From Rhizobium tibeticum (GTDB taxonomy: Bacteria; Pseudomonadota; Alphaproteobacteria; Rhizobiales; Rhizobiaceae): 64,000 nucleotides of DNA. The notes beneath the pieces were generated by a model, which had not been told where the DNA came from, did no database searches, and saw only the letters and a list, made by a program, of their open reading frames with translations. This document shows positions 36,038 to 44,847 of the stretch, piece by piece; within the stretch, counting starts at the first letter, position 1, and each line of letters begins with the position of its first letter. The stretch covers positions 1 to 64,000 of the forward strand of contig NZ_FOCV01000013.1 of NCBI RefSeq assembly GCF_900110205.1. Reading direction: 5' to 3'. A program made the position numbers and the translations under genes.

Positions 36038-37357
36038 TCAGACCCGGTAATAGCGGTTTGCCCGGCGCTCTGCCTCGGCAATCGCCTCTTCCGGTGTCTT
36101 CTGCCCCGTGACGGCGGTCGCGAACATGTCGACCAGCACATAGTCGGCCATCACACCGGCGGAGGCATAGCCGAGCGGCCCGGCATAGCCGTTGGGACGC
36201 AGCGTTTCGGAAGCGCGCGCATAGGGCGCGTGGATCGGGTCGGACGTCCAGACGGGATTGCTGGCGAAGGCCTTGAGCGGCTGGCAGCAATAGGCGCTGG
36301 AACCCGTGATCCAGGCATTCATCTGGTCGGCCTCCATCATGAACTTGATGTAGGCCTTGGCCGCCTCGGGATATTTCGTGTGGTTGAACAAAAGCAGCGA
36401 ACTCGTCTGATGCAGTTCGACGCTCTGGCCGACCGGACCGACGGGGAAGTTCGTGGTACGGATGTCGGCGGAGAGTTCCGCCATTGCCGGATCTTTCTTC
36501 GACGCATAATAGAGCGAGACGCCGTTGGCCGTCAGGGATACCTGGCCTGCGAGGAAAGCGCGGTTGTTGTTGATGTCGAGCCAGCTCTCGGTGCCGGGAA
36601 TGAAGGTCTCGTAAAGCGCCTTGGCGTAGTTGACCGCTTTCAGCGTTTCCGGACTGTTGATAACGACCTTGCCGCCTTCGTCGACCATCTTGCCGCCATG
36701 GCTCCAGAGCAGCCAATGGGCATAGTTGTTGCCGTCGCCGACGGCCTTGCCGTGCGGAAACCCGGCGGGCGTTCCCTTGGCCTTCATGGCCTTGCAGAGT
36801 TCGAGGAAGCCATCGGTATCCTTCGGGAATTCGCTAAAGCCGGCCGCCTTCATATGGCTGTCGCGGTAGCAGACCGCGTTGCCTATGGCCGTCAGCGGCA
36901 TGGCGATGAACTTGTCGCCGCGTGAAGCATAGCCTTTCACGCCATCGTACCATCCGCCATATTTGCCGCCGAGATAGTTGGCGAGCTCGGTCAGATCGAC
37001 AAGTTTGTCCGGGTATTGGTGGGCGTCGTCAAACCAGCACATCACCAGATCCGGCCCGGACCCGACATTCGCGGCGACCGCGGCCTTCGGGCGAATGTCC
37101 TCCCAGCTTTCCTTGTCGATGCGAACAGCAACCCCGGTCGTTTCCGTGAATTTCGCGGTATTGGCAAGCCATGCATCCTCGTCGCCCTTGACGAAGGGCG
37201 TCCAGCGCAACAGCCTCAGGCTTGCACCTTCTTCCGGCTTGTAGGCCGGTTCCACCCCTTGAGCGAAAGACGGACGGATGCCGAAAGGCGAAAGACCGGC
37301 CATGCCCGCGACCGCGGCGGATGCGGTAAGAAAATCACGTCTCTTGAAAGTCATCAT
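36038..37357 (-). CDS. periplasmic sugar-binding protein, Tat-exported
   Basis: ATGs at 37357 and 37354 follow AGGAGG; 439 residues from the first. The signal peptide has a twin-arginine motif (FKRRDFLTASAAVAGMAGL) ending near SFAQG, so the protein is probably folded before export. The mature protein shows solute-binding family 1 features: LRLLRWTPFVKGDEDAW, GSGPDLVMCWFDDAHQYPDK, IAMPLTAIGNAVCYRDS. It feeds the adjacent permeases. Ligand probably a sugar acid or polyol given the DenD-like enzyme in the operon. Confidence 0.92.
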   Translation of the reverse strand: MMTFKRRDFLTASAAVAGMAGLSPFGIRPSFAQGVEPAYKPEEGASLRLLRWTPFVKGDEDAWLANTAKFTETTGVAVRIDKESWEDIRPKAAVAANVGSGPDLVMCWFDDAHQYPDKLVDLTELANYLGGKYGGWYDGVKGYASRGDKFIAMPLTAIGNAVCYRDSHMKAAGFSEFPKDTDGFLELCKAMKAKGTPAGFPHGKAVGDGNNYAHWLLWSHGGKMVDEGGKVVINSPETLKAVNYAKALYETFIPGTESWLDINNNRAFLAGQVSLTANGVSLYYASKKDPAMAELSADIRTTNFPVGPVGQSVELHQTSSLLLFNHTKYPEAAKAYIKFMMEADQMNAWITGSSAYCCQPLKAFASNPVWTSDPIHAPYARASETLRPNGYAGPLGYASAGVMADYVLVDMFATAVTGQKTPEEAIAEAERRANRYYRV

Positions 37358-37431
37358 GCTCCTCCTTCGTGGCACGGGACATGTCCCTACCGGCACCCGC
37401 CGTCCCATTTGGCGAATGCGGCGGCAATAGC

Positions 37432-37448
37432 TTCCGGCACTGCCGGAA
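37432..37448. repeat. 17-base palindromic hairpin
   Basis: TTCCGGCA, C, TGCCGGAA form a perfect palindrome in the 156-base gap between the ATPase and binding-protein genes. Such hairpins often protect or separate the abundant binding-protein mRNA from the rest of the transcript. Confidence 0.55.
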
Positions 37449-37513
37449 ACGCCGACCCCGAAACCGGATGCGTCAGGGCTCCTCTTCCCTCGCGCAGCCG
37501 AAACGGGGCGGTA

Positions 37514-38581
37514 TCAGTCGATCAGCCGCGCTCCGGTTTCGGCATCGAACAGGTGAACGTGATTGGCATCGATCGACAGGTGGATTGCCTCTCCCGGCCG
37601 CACGTTCACGCGTTCGCGGAAAATGCAGGTGACGTCCGTTCCCCCGAAGCGCACGATCATCTGCGTTTCGTAGCCAGTGGGCTCGATAACCGCGACACTG
37701 GCGGCAAACCCGTTCGGGTCGAGCGACATATATTCCGGCCGCAGGCCGTAAATGAGATCGCGCCCTCTTCCCGCCGACGGCGGCCGCGCCACCGGCAGCG
37801 CCGTGCCATCGGTTGCGATAAAGCTATTCGGATTTTGCGGATCGAGCCTGCCCTTGATCATGTTCATCGCCGGCGAGCCGATAAAACCGGCGACGAAAAG
37901 GTTGGCGGGGCTGTCATAGAGATCAAGCGGCGAACCGATCTGCTCGACAATGCCGTCATGCATGACGACGATCTTGTCGGCCATGGTCATCGCCTCGATC
38001 TGGTCATGCGTGACGTAGACGGTTGTCGTTTTCAGCCGCTGGTGCAACTCCTTGATCTCGGCGCGCATTGCTACCCGCAGTTTCGCATCGAGGTTGGACA
38101 GCGGTTCGTCGAAGAGAAACACCTGCGGATCACGCACGATCGCCCTGCCCATGGCTACGCGCTGGCGCTGGCCGCCGGAGAGCTGGCGCGGATAGCGGTC
38201 GAGCAGCTTGGAAAGTCCCAAAATTCCGGCCGCGGTACCGACGCGCTTCTCGATCTCGGACTTCGGCGAGCCGTTCAGCATCAGGGAGAAAGCCATATTG
38301 TCGGCGACCGTCATATGCGGGTAGAGCGCATAGTTCTGGAACACCATGGCGATATCCCGACTTTTGGGCGGCAGGGCGTTGACCACCTTGTCGCCGATGA
38401 GGATCTCGCCCGCCGAAATGTTTTCAAGCCCGGCCAGCATTCGCAGAAGCGTCGATTTCCCGCAGCCCGAGGGGCCGACAAGGATGACGAATTCGCCATC
38501 CTCGATTTCGATGTTCACGCCCTTAATGACGGGAATGGCTCCGAATGATTTTCTGACATCGACGAAGTCAACGCCTGCCAT
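37514..38581 (-). CDS. sugar ABC transporter ATPase (UgpC/MsmK type)
   Basis: 355 residues from ATG 38581 (MAGVDFVDVRKSFGAI). Walker A GPSGCGKST, Q-loop MVFQNYALYPHMTV, signature LSGGQRQRVAMGRAIVR, Walker B FLFDEPLSNLD, switch YVTHDQIEAM and a C-terminal regulatory domain with YGLRPEYMSLDP. It is a close paralogue of the ATPase at 11258-12310. It powers the transporter encoded just downstream and sits between the SDR and binding-protein genes. Confidence 0.92.
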   Translation of the reverse strand: MAGVDFVDVRKSFGAIPVIKGVNIEIEDGEFVILVGPSGCGKSTLLRMLAGLENISAGEILIGDKVVNALPPKSRDIAMVFQNYALYPHMTVADNMAFSLMLNGSPKSEIEKRVGTAAGILGLSKLLDRYPRQLSGGQRQRVAMGRAIVRDPQVFLFDEPLSNLDAKLRVAMRAEIKELHQRLKTTTVYVTHDQIEAMTMADKIVVMHDGIVEQIGSPLDLYDSPANLFVAGFIGSPAMNMIKGRLDPQNPNSFIATDGTALPVARPPSAGRGRDLIYGLRPEYMSLDPNGFAASVAVIEPTGYETQMIVRFGGTDVTCIFRERVNVRPGEAIHLSIDANHVHLFDAETGARLID

Positions 38582-38679
38582 ATGCTTTCCTCCCTGTGAA
38601 CTTCATCTGAAATCGGCGGATTGTCCGGCGGCCTCCTCATGCCGTTCTCGGACACCGTCCGGTTCCCTCTCGACTGCCC

Positions 38680-39456
38680 TTACCCTCGCCCCACCAACGG
38701 CATCTTCGTCGCCATGACCGTCATCGTCAGCACATTCGCCTCAAGCGGCAGGCTTGCCATGTAGATGACGGCCTCGGCGATATGCGCGACCGGGATCGTC
38801 GGCTCACTGGCAGTCTCGCCATTCGCCTGCAACACCCCGGAATTCATCTTCGACGTCATGTCGGTCGCGGCATTGCCGATATCGATCTGGCCGCAGGCGA
38901 TGTCATATTTGCGTCCGTCCAGTGCGGTCGACTTGGTCAACCCCGTGATCGCATGCTTGGTTGCCGTGTAGGGCGCGGAGTTCGGCCGCGGTGTCTGGGC
39001 CGAAATCGAGCCGTTATTGATAATCCGCCCGCCGCGCGGCGCCTGCGCCTTCATCAGCCGGAACGCCTGCTGTGTGCAGAGAAAAGCACCCGTGAGGTTC
39101 GCGGCAAGAATACCGTTCCACTGCTCGAAGGTCACATCTTCCAGCGACACTGGCGGCACGGTGGAACCGGCATTGTTGACCAGCAGGTCGATCCGGCCGA
39201 ACTCCGTGCGGATCGCTTCGAAAAGGCGATCGACCGCAGCCCGGTCGCCGATATCTGCGACGATCGCCCGCACGGTTCCTCCCGTTTGCGCCGCTATGTC
39301 GCCAGCGGCTTTATCGAGCACGTTGGCGCGCCGGCCGGTGATAACGACGGTATACCCCTCCGCGCTCAAGGCCTCGGCGATGCCGCGTCCCACGCCCGTG
39401 CCGCCGCCCGTCACCAATGCGATCTTGCCTTCGCCGGATTTCAAAGCGCGGACCAT
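38680..39456 (-). CDS. SDR oxidoreductase of the sugar-acid operon
   Basis: ATG 39456 with GGAGGAG upstream; 258 residues. The cofactor motif is [15 protein letters not shown], then NNAGSTVPP, with catalytic Ser in NNGSISAQ and Tyr/Lys in [10 protein letters not shown]. The Arg pair in ITGRRANVL after beta-2 suggests NADPH use. It starts one base after the DenD-like stop, so the two are tightly coupled and may act in sequence on the same substrate. Confidence 0.9.
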   Translation of the reverse strand: MVRALKSGEGKIALVTGGGTGVGRGIAEALSAEGYTVVITGRRANVLDKAAGDIAAQTGGTVRAIVADIGDRAAVDRLFEAIRTEFGRIDLLVNNAGSTVPPVSLEDVTFEQWNGILAANLTGAFLCTQQAFRLMKAQAPRGGRIINNGSISAQTPRPNSAPYTATKHAITGLTKSTALDGRKYDIACGQIDIGNAATDMTSKMNSGVLQANGETASEPTIPVAHIAEAVIYMASLPLEANVLTMTVMATKMPLVGRG

Positions 39457-39457
39457 G

Positions 39458-40441
39458 TCAGATATCTCCTCCGAGTTCGTCTTCGATATGGATCCTGATG
39501 ATCTCGTCGAAGTTGGTTTCGGCTTTGAAACCCAGTTCGCAAGCACGCCGCGCGTCGAAATCGGTCGCCCAGCCTGAAACAATCGATCGGATAACAGGGT
39601 CGGGCTCACGGCGGATGAGCTTGACGGCCTTCTCACCGGCCACACGCCGAAGCGCCTCGATCTCTTCACCAACGAGGGCGGAAAGGCCAGGCATGGTCAG
39701 ATTGCGTCTCGGGCCGATCGCGGACGTATCCAGCCGCGCGGCATGAATGAAGAAATCGACCGCCGAACGCGGGCTTGCAAACCAGTGGCGCACGTTGTCG
39801 TCCACCGGCAACACCGCCTCGTGACCTGCCAGCGGCTCGCGGAGAATATTGGAAAAGAAGCCGGACGCCGCCTTGTTGGGTTTGCCGGGGCGGATGCAGA
39901 TCGTCGGCAAGCGGATGCCGACGCCATCGAAAATGCCGCGCCTCGAATAGTCGGCGAGAAGCAGTTCGCAGATCGCCTTTTGCGTGCCGTAGCTCGTCAG
40001 TGGCGTGGTAAAGAACTCGTCGCCGATCTTTTCCGGGAAAGGCTTTCCGAAAACGGCAATCGACGAGGCGAAGATGACGCGCGGAACGTAGGGCTCCCGC
40101 AAACCCTCATGGCGAATCGCCTCGAAGAGCGCCCGCGTTCCGTCAAGATTGACCTTGTAGCCCTTGTCGAAATCAGCCTCGGCCTCACCGGAAACGATCG
40201 CCGCGAGATGGAAGATCACGTCGGGGCGCAAAGCGACAAGTTTCCCGGCGGCGTCTTCGGTTGAAAGATCAAGCGCGAGTGCCTTCGCGACCGGTGACAG
40301 CCCTTGAGGCTCCGGTGGCTCGATCACATCCACAAGCGTCAGCCTGGAAATATCGTAGCCAAGCGCGCCTTCCTCTGAGGCGAGCTTCTCCACCAGCTTG
40401 CGGCCGACCATCCCGGCCGCTCCAATCACCATGACATGCAT
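39458..40441 (-). CDS. denD: D-erythronate dehydrogenase-like epimerase/dehydratase-family enzyme
   Basis: 327 residues starting [20 protein letters not shown]. The Rossmann motif [27 protein letters not shown], catalytic Tyr and Lys in [13 protein letters not shown] and the [20 protein letters not shown] stretch match the DenD group, which oxidises D-erythronate at C2 with NAD+. The published catabolic partners (OtnI, OtnC, a kinase) are absent here, so either another aldonate is the substrate or the pathway is split. First structural gene after the GntR regulator. Confidence 0.75.
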   Translation of the reverse strand: MHVMVIGAAGMVGRKLVEKLASEEGALGYDISRLTLVDVIEPPEPQGLSPVAKALALDLSTEDAAGKLVALRPDVIFHLAAIVSGEAEADFDKGYKVNLDGTRALFEAIRHEGLREPYVPRVIFASSIAVFGKPFPEKIGDEFFTTPLTSYGTQKAICELLLADYSRRGIFDGVGIRLPTICIRPGKPNKAASGFFSNILREPLAGHEAVLPVDDNVRHWFASPRSAVDFFIHAARLDTSAIGPRRNLTMPGLSALVGEEIEALRRVAGEKAVKLIRREPDPVIRSIVSGWATDFDARRACELGFKAETNFDEIIRIHIEDELGGDI

Positions 40442-40480
40442 TTCCGACGAACCTCCCCTTTGCCGCCCGGCCCAGCCCGA

Positions 40481-41257
40481 TCAGCCTGCCGTCCCGCTCT
40501 TGTTCTTTTCCGGTTTTTTCTGCCCGCTCCCCGCAAGCAGTTCCTTCGTCGTGTCGTAGATCCGGGTGAGATGCTGGCGAAATGCAGCGATCACCGTCTC
40601 CCGGTCGCGCCGCTCCAGTGCCTCCACGATCTCGGTGTGGTCGTCATAGCTAGCATCGATAGCGCCCGGCCGTGACATCGCACTGCGCCGGTAGTCCATC
40701 ATGTATGTGTAGAGATCGGTGACGAAATCGGAGAGTAGCGGGTTTCCGCAAGCCCGATAGATTCCCATGTGGAATTCGCGGTCGCAGATCAGGAAGCGCA
40801 TGGCGTCATCGCCACAAAGCTTCTGCGCTTCGAGCAGGCTTTTGAGCTTGCCCAGCGTCTCTTCGTCAATCCGATCGGCAGCATCGCCGACGACCTTCAG
40901 CTCGATATGCAGCCGGGCCGCATGAACATCGTCGAGATCGTAGCTGTCGATGGCGTTGGGCGAAGCGATGGTAACGGGGAGATGGCTGAGATCGACATCG
41001 CAGACCCGCGTGCGGCTGCCCTGAGACACCTCGACAATGCCGCGCGCGGCGAGCGCCTGGATGGCACCGCGCACAGTCTCGCGGCTGACATGAAGCACAT
41101 TGGCGAGTTCCCGTTCACCCGGCAAGACGTCGCCGGGGCGCAGCATGTTGGTGGCGATGAGCACCATCAGCTTGTCGGCGATGAGGTCACGAGCCGTGCG
41201 CCGGTCGAGACTCTGCCCGACCTTTGGCATCTGCGTGAGTATCGGGCTGCCGTTCAT
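40481..41257 (-). CDS. GntR/FadR-family regulator of the sugar-acid operon
   Basis: The ATG at 41257 (MNGSPILTQMPKVGQSL) has GGAGGT 9-10 bases upstream and is preferred over ATGs at 41266 and 41311. 258 residues. The winged helix is LRPGDVLPGERELANVLHVSRETVRGAIQALAARGIVEV; the all-helical FCD ligand domain has DREFHMGIYRACGNPLL and a metal-binding His in DDHTEIVEALERRD. GntR/FadR proteins usually repress until a carboxylate ligand binds. A candidate operator lies just upstream at 41284-41296. Confidence 0.9.
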   Translation of the reverse strand: MNGSPILTQMPKVGQSLDRRTARDLIADKLMVLIATNMLRPGDVLPGERELANVLHVSRETVRGAIQALAARGIVEVSQGSRTRVCDVDLSHLPVTIASPNAIDSYDLDDVHAARLHIELKVVGDAADRIDEETLGKLKSLLEAQKLCGDDAMRFLICDREFHMGIYRACGNPLLSDFVTDLYTYMMDYRRSAMSRPGAIDASYDDHTEIVEALERRDRETVIAAFRQHLTRIYDTTKELLAGSGQKKPEKNKSGTAG

Positions 41258-41283
41258 CGCCGTCATCACCTCCAACTGACCCG

Positions 41284-41296
41284 CTGGTTGGTCCAG
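41284..41296. promoter_or_regulatory. candidate GntR operator
   Basis: CTGG, TTGGT, CCAG form a 13-base inverted repeat containing TTGGTCCA, close to known FadR/PdhR-type half-sites. It lies 27 bases upstream of the preferred GntR start, consistent with autoregulation. Confidence 0.45.
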
Positions 41297-41816
41297 TAGA
41301 TCAGTTCTCATGGAGCCGCGAAAAATATGACCAGTCAAGACAGGATCGTTGCTGCACCGCATCAAAAATCGGCCCAGGAACGGCGCCGCTGCCTGTCACC
41401 TTGCGCTTCGGTGGTCTACGGGAGCGGCAGCCTCTCCTTGATGACGATCAGGCGCGGCGTGGCAATGGCTGATCCGAAAAAACCGGCCATCGGTGGATCG
41501 CCGCTCGATGATCTCAGGCAGGGAAAATTGACGAAGTCATTGAGGCTGCTCAGCAGGATTTCGATCAGTCGTGAAGCTCGATCCGAGATCGTCAACGCAC
41601 TCGCCCTCGAGTTCCAGCCGCAATCTTATCTTCGCGTAATGCCTGTCGCTTAGTTGGCGAGTCCGCTGGGCATGGGCTTCGGAAACACGCGAATTTCCAA
41701 GTCCTGATCGCAAATTTCGGCTCGTCTATCGCTCGCGATCTTGCTACGGCGAGAGATCCATGTCCTTTGCCGAAATTACGCTCTCCTTTTGCTCTGAATT
41801 GCCATAGGGAAGGCGA
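41297..41816. other. intergenic, no gene seen
   Basis: The promoter of the GntR operon should lie at the left edge. The rest contains only short frames without ribosome binding sites or recognisable motifs. Confidence 0.4.
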
Positions 41817-43202
41817 TCATTCCATCATCTCGATCTCGCAAACCACCGCCGTGTTTTTTCCTCGAGCCTTTGCCTCGTAGAGACACCCGTCTGCATGCCT
41901 CATCATCTTTTCGAGAGTCGGCGTGGACGAGGTGGTCCAGGCCGCTCCGACGCTGGCTTCGACAAGCACGACACCGTCCTTCAAATCGACAGGCGCCGCC
42001 AGTTCAGCCACGATACGACTTGCAACTCGCTCAGCGACGTCACCGCCACCTTCGAGAAGAACGACAAATTCGTCTCCTCCCAACCGGCATACGGCATCGC
42101 TGGGTCGTACCGCCGCCTTCAGTCTCGAGGCCGTCTCGATCAGCACCTGGTCGCCGGCGGCATGACCCAAGCTGTCGTTGATCTCCTTGAAGCCATCGAG
42201 ATCGATCGTGAGCACCAGGCGGCGCTTCTCCTTGCTCATGCGATCGAACTTCTTCTGCAGGCCGCGCCGATTGAAAAGTCCTGTTAGCACGTCGGTGTCA
42301 GCATTGACCTCAAGTTCGGCGCGTCGGAGGTGTTCTTCAGTAAAATCGATCACCACGCCGATTATACGGAAGGGTGTTCCCTGAGCGTCCCGAAGCAGAC
42401 GCCTGTCGCAACGCATCCAACGCTCTCCTTCGGTGGTTCGAAGACGATATTCCGCTACAGACTTGTCGACCTCCCCTTCCAGAAGCGGCGTCAGGTCGGC
42501 AGCAGGATGATCATCTGGGTGTACGTTTGCCAGGTATGCGTTCAGTTCCATTCGGCCGGCATGGGGTCCGCCGATGAAACGCGCCAGCCGGTCCGACGTC
42601 TCGAAACGCTTTGTCTGCAGGTCCATGTGCCAAAAACCGCCCCTCACAGCCTCCATGGCGAGTTCCAACTGTGTCGCGCGTTCCAAGAGTTGACGTTCAA
42701 TCCAGCGAGCCTCCGTCACGTCCTCGATCATCGCCAGCAGTCGCGCAACCTCCCCTGACGGTTTTCGCATTGCTGTCACCGTCAGGCATGCTTCAACCAC
42801 GGAATTGTCCGGTCTCAAGTATCTCTTATCGAGCCGATAGCCATCCCTTTTACCACCCAGGACATCATCGAACAGGTTCAAGTCCGTTTCCAAATCGTCC
42901 GGATGCGTTATGTGGCCAAATGGGACATCGGTCAGATCGTCGCGCGCTCTAGCGAGCATGGTGGCAAGACTTCCGTTCACCTTGATGATCTTCCCAGAAG
43001 GACTAACCAGCGCGACGCCGATTGGCGCAGCTTCAAAGGCGTAGTCGAAAAGAGCACCGCGCTCCTCCGCCGAATGTGCCGACTCTCGGTACAACGGCTT
43101 GGCGTTTCCAGATTGCTTCAATGATCTCTCCGCTGAAGGTTCTTGCGACGGCCGAGCCGGCGATATGATACGAAGCAATGAGGGGGTTTGATGTCCGGCC
43201 AT
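41817..43202 (-). CDS. PAS-PAS-GGDEF diguanylate cyclase
   Basis: 461 residues. Two PAS domains (FEAAPIGVALVSPSGKIIKV near 57 and AMEAVRGGFWHMDLQTKRFE near 182, the latter followed by a PAC segment) precede a GGDEF domain. The active site RLGGDEFVVL is intact, and the inhibitory RxxD motif RPSD lies five residues upstream, so the protein should make cyclic-di-GMP with product inhibition. No membrane helix or EAL domain. The signal for the PAS domains is unknown. It stands alone. Confidence 0.92.
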   Translation of the reverse strand: MAGHQTPSLLRIISPARPSQEPSAERSLKQSGNAKPLYRESAHSAEERGALFDYAFEAAPIGVALVSPSGKIIKVNGSLATMLARARDDLTDVPFGHITHPDDLETDLNLFDDVLGGKRDGYRLDKRYLRPDNSVVEACLTVTAMRKPSGEVARLLAMIEDVTEARWIERQLLERATQLELAMEAVRGGFWHMDLQTKRFETSDRLARFIGGPHAGRMELNAYLANVHPDDHPAADLTPLLEGEVDKSVAEYRLRTTEGERWMRCDRRLLRDAQGTPFRIIGVVIDFTEEHLRRAELEVNADTDVLTGLFNRRGLQKKFDRMSKEKRRLVLTIDLDGFKEINDSLGHAAGDQVLIETASRLKAAVRPSDAVCRLGGDEFVVLLEGGGDVAERVASRIVAELAAPVDLKDGVVLVEASVGAAWTTSSTPTLEKMMRHADGCLYEAKARGKNTAVVCEIEMME

Positions 43203-43291
43203 ATCATCACGTTACCGAACTATAGCGATCTGCTGCGCTGACAAGGCTTGAGCGACCCAGGCCCGTCGCAGGGCAAAGGCAATCCCTCGAT

Positions 43292-43516
43292 CTATTGAAC
43301 AGCGCTTGGCAGGGCAAACGGCCGCTTGCTTTTTTCGGCTTGCGAAAATGGCGCGTTCCAATGGCCTTGAGTGAACGGTTTGGAACGCCTCACGAGATCA
43401 CGATCGGCTCCGGGTGGCAGATGGGCATAGCCGGTACCAAGAATAATCTGCAGATCCGGATGCGTCTTCCGAACACACAACCTCAGCCCAACGACGCGAC
43501 GCAGGAACAGCGTCAA
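43292..43516 (-). pseudogene. receiver-domain remnant
   Basis: The minus strand reads CVRKTHPDLQIILGTGYAHL, then PPGADRDLV and SKPFTQ, matching the C-terminal half of a receiver domain (xRxxHPDLPIILATGYAxLPPGA...KPFT). The phospho-acceptor half is absent and no intact gene surrounds it. Probably a relic of a hybrid kinase or response regulator. Confidence 0.5.
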
Positions 43517-43555
43517 CTCAATCGCAACCTATGGCGGGGACCAAGGCTTTGAAAA

Positions 43556-43714
43556 CGAAAAAGCCTGCCGCGGGAGGAGGTGCGGCAGGCTTTTCGAAAA
43601 GAACCGAACAGCGACTGGGAGGAGGAGTGTCGCCGTTCCTACAGACGCCCTTGGGAGGAGGAGTGGGCCGTCTGAAACTCGAAGCTTTGCGGGAGGAGGT
43701 GCATCACTTCGATA
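43556..43714 (-). ncRNA. predicted alpha-r14 (NfeR/CcsR-like) small RNA with four anti-Shine-Dalgarno hairpins
   Basis: On the minus strand four hairpins each place CCTCCTCCC in the loop: plus-strand spans 43680-43711, 43642-43674, 43606-43638 and 43558-43594, with the motif complements at 43691-43699, 43653-43661, 43617-43625 and 43572-43580. The last is also a strong terminator stem (GCCTGCCGC/GCGGCAGGC) followed by a T run. A promoter at 43748-43721 places the start near 43714, about 160 nt. Alpha-r14 RNAs of rhizobia (NfeR) and CcsR RNAs of Rhodobacter share exactly this CCUCCUCCC-in-loop design and pair with ribosome binding sites; in Rhodobacter the CcsR genes follow a DUF1127 gene, as here. 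Confidence 0.85.
43558..43594 (-). terminator. intrinsic terminator of the small RNA
   Basis: AAAGCCTGCCGC and GCGGCAGGCTTT pair around a 10-base loop holding the CCTCCTCCC motif; on the minus strand the stem is followed by TTTTT. It is the last of the four hairpins. Confidence 0.9.
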
Positions 43715-43720
43715 GGTTTG

Positions 43721-43748
43721 ATCATACACCGACCATGAACCGTTCCAA
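43721..43748 (-). promoter_or_regulatory. predicted sigma-70 promoter of the small RNA
   Basis: Minus strand: TTGGAA (43748-43743), 16 bases, TATGAT (43726-43721). The -10 box matches the consensus at five of six positions and puts transcription start close to 43714, just before the first hairpin. Confidence 0.65.
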
Positions 43749-43850
43749 TGCCTTATGCTGCACTGCAGCTATGCAAAAAACACAAGTCGGAAAGGCTTAC
43801 GAACAGAGCAAGGATCCAACCGACCTTAGACGCGGGGGATAGACGCAAAA

Positions 43851-43873
43851 ACGCCCGCGTCATCAGCGGGCGT
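43851..43873 (-). terminator. intrinsic terminator after the DUF1127 gene
   Basis: ACGCCCGC (43851-43858) pairs with GCGGGCGT (43866-43873) around 7 bases; on the minus strand it is followed by a T run. It separates the DUF1127 message from the small RNA, though read-through is possible. Confidence 0.85.
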
Positions 43874-43905
43874 CGTAGCAGTCTTAAAGACCAAATGCTG
43901 TGCGG

Positions 43906-44052
43906 TTAGCGCGCGATCGATGCGCGGGCAACGCTGCGGATGTCGGCCCGGTCAATACCAAGGTCCTGCAGTTCGCGGCTGGACATGCGGCCAAGTTCGG
44001 CAACGGTCTGACGGAACTTGCGCCAGTTGTTGAAAGAGCGTGCTACGTTCAT
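43906..44052 (-). CDS. DUF1127 small protein
   Basis: A 48-residue protein from ATG 44052 behind an AAAGGGGA site, starting MNVARSFNNWRKFRQTVAEL and continuing GRMSSRELQDLGIDRADIRS. The Arg-rich N-terminus and SSRELxDLGIxRxDI core define DUF1127. Family members bind RNA (CcaF1 of Rhodobacter) or affect phosphate and carbon metabolism in Agrobacterium. An inverted repeat upstream (44120-44141) may bind a LysR-type regulator. It lies upstream of the predicted small RNA on the same strand. Confidence 0.92.
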   Translation of the reverse strand: MNVARSFNNWRKFRQTVAELGRMSSRELQDLGIDRADIRSVARASIAR

Positions 44053-44119
44053 GATAATCCCCTTTCCTGAGGCTTGTCTGACGTCAGCAACCTTGCTTGG
44101 TTCCGGCGTCGTTTCGATG

Positions 44120-44141
44120 ATTGAAATATAGATGTTTCAAT
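44120..44141. promoter_or_regulatory. candidate LysR-type (VtlR-like) binding site
   Basis: ATTGAAA (44120-44126) and TTTCAAT (44135-44141) form a perfect 7-base inverted repeat with an 8-base AT-rich spacer, about 68 bases before the DUF1127 start. LysR regulators bind such T-N11-A palindromes, and in Brucella and Agrobacterium the LysR regulator VtlR activates DUF1127 genes. The match to the VtlR site is inference. Confidence 0.5.
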
Positions 44142-44733
44142 CGGTTTAAAACAGCGACAATCCCTCATCCCACCTATGCGCAAAACGCATAGGATCTTCC
44201 TTTCTTCGCGGGAAATGCCTGTTTTAAGCCCGGAGCGATCAAAAGCTGGCGGGCGCCGCAGTTGTTGGCATCTGCGCCCAGCATGGGCAAGCGATCCGCG
44301 ACGACCTGCGTGCAGGAGACAGGTTCTTAAACGATGCTGGAAAAGGGGAAATCCGTGAAGATTGCCGACCAAAGATATTGTGGAGTCCCTTAAAAAGGTG
44401 ACGGCTAGTTAGTGGCACGAAGGCCGCGCTTTGAGCTTATGCTCTCCACTTTGGCCCCGGACAATACGCTCCGCAGCTTAGTCAACGACCTCAAGAATCC
44501 CGAGGAATGTCGCCATCCCGGTGTCAGGGTCGCTTAAAGCGCATAGCCGCGTCCATCCCCAGATGTCACCTCCGCGAGGCGGAGAGCGGCTTGTATCATC
44601 CTCGCCGATCAGTGCTCAAACATTGAGCAAATGCTATCAACTGTAGACAGTCCTAGATTCTTCCGCGAACAGAAATGATAGAAATCAATAGTTTATAATT
44701 TGGCACACCTCTTGCTTCGAAATTGCTGAGTTG
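44142..44733. other. intergenic, no gene seen
   Basis: No convincing coding frame. The right end (about 44680-44733) is AT-rich and should hold the promoter of the riboswitch-controlled operon, followed directly by the aptamer. Confidence 0.4.
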
Positions 44734-44836
44734 GTGGCTAGGGTTCCGGCGCTTCAAAAAGCGTGCTGGTCCGAGAGCTGCCGCCAGTGGGGAGAAATCC
44801 CACTGGATGCACGGCGGGACAAAAGCCCGGGAGACC
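44734..44836 (+). ncRNA. guanidine-I (ykkC) riboswitch aptamer
   Basis: All conserved ykkC segments are present in order: GGTGGCTAGGGTTCCG (from 44734), TGGTCCGAGAGC (44767-44778), a variable hairpin GTGGGGAGAAATCCCAC, then ACGGCGGGAC and AAAAGCCCGGGAGA (44811-44834). This class binds guanidinium. It lies directly upstream of the transporter and carboxylase genes for guanidine, and a terminator follows, so ligand binding should allow read-through. Confidence 0.95.
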
Positions 44837-44847
44837 TCGTAAGCCAA

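Noticed and set aside
34098..36716. An 872-codon open frame on the minus strand
   Set aside because: Only its last 301 codons (from 35003) encode a permease; the rest is out of frame with two clear genes (35015-35944 and 36038-37357) and reads as low-complexity Arg/Gly/Ala.
41430..41660. Protein-like short frames upstream of the GGDEF gene
   Set aside because: No start with a ribosome binding site and no family resemblance in either strand.
43572..43699. GGGAGGAGG repeats as plus-strand ribosome binding sites
   Set aside because: No start codons follow at suitable distance; the complementary strand gives four stable hairpins and a terminator instead.
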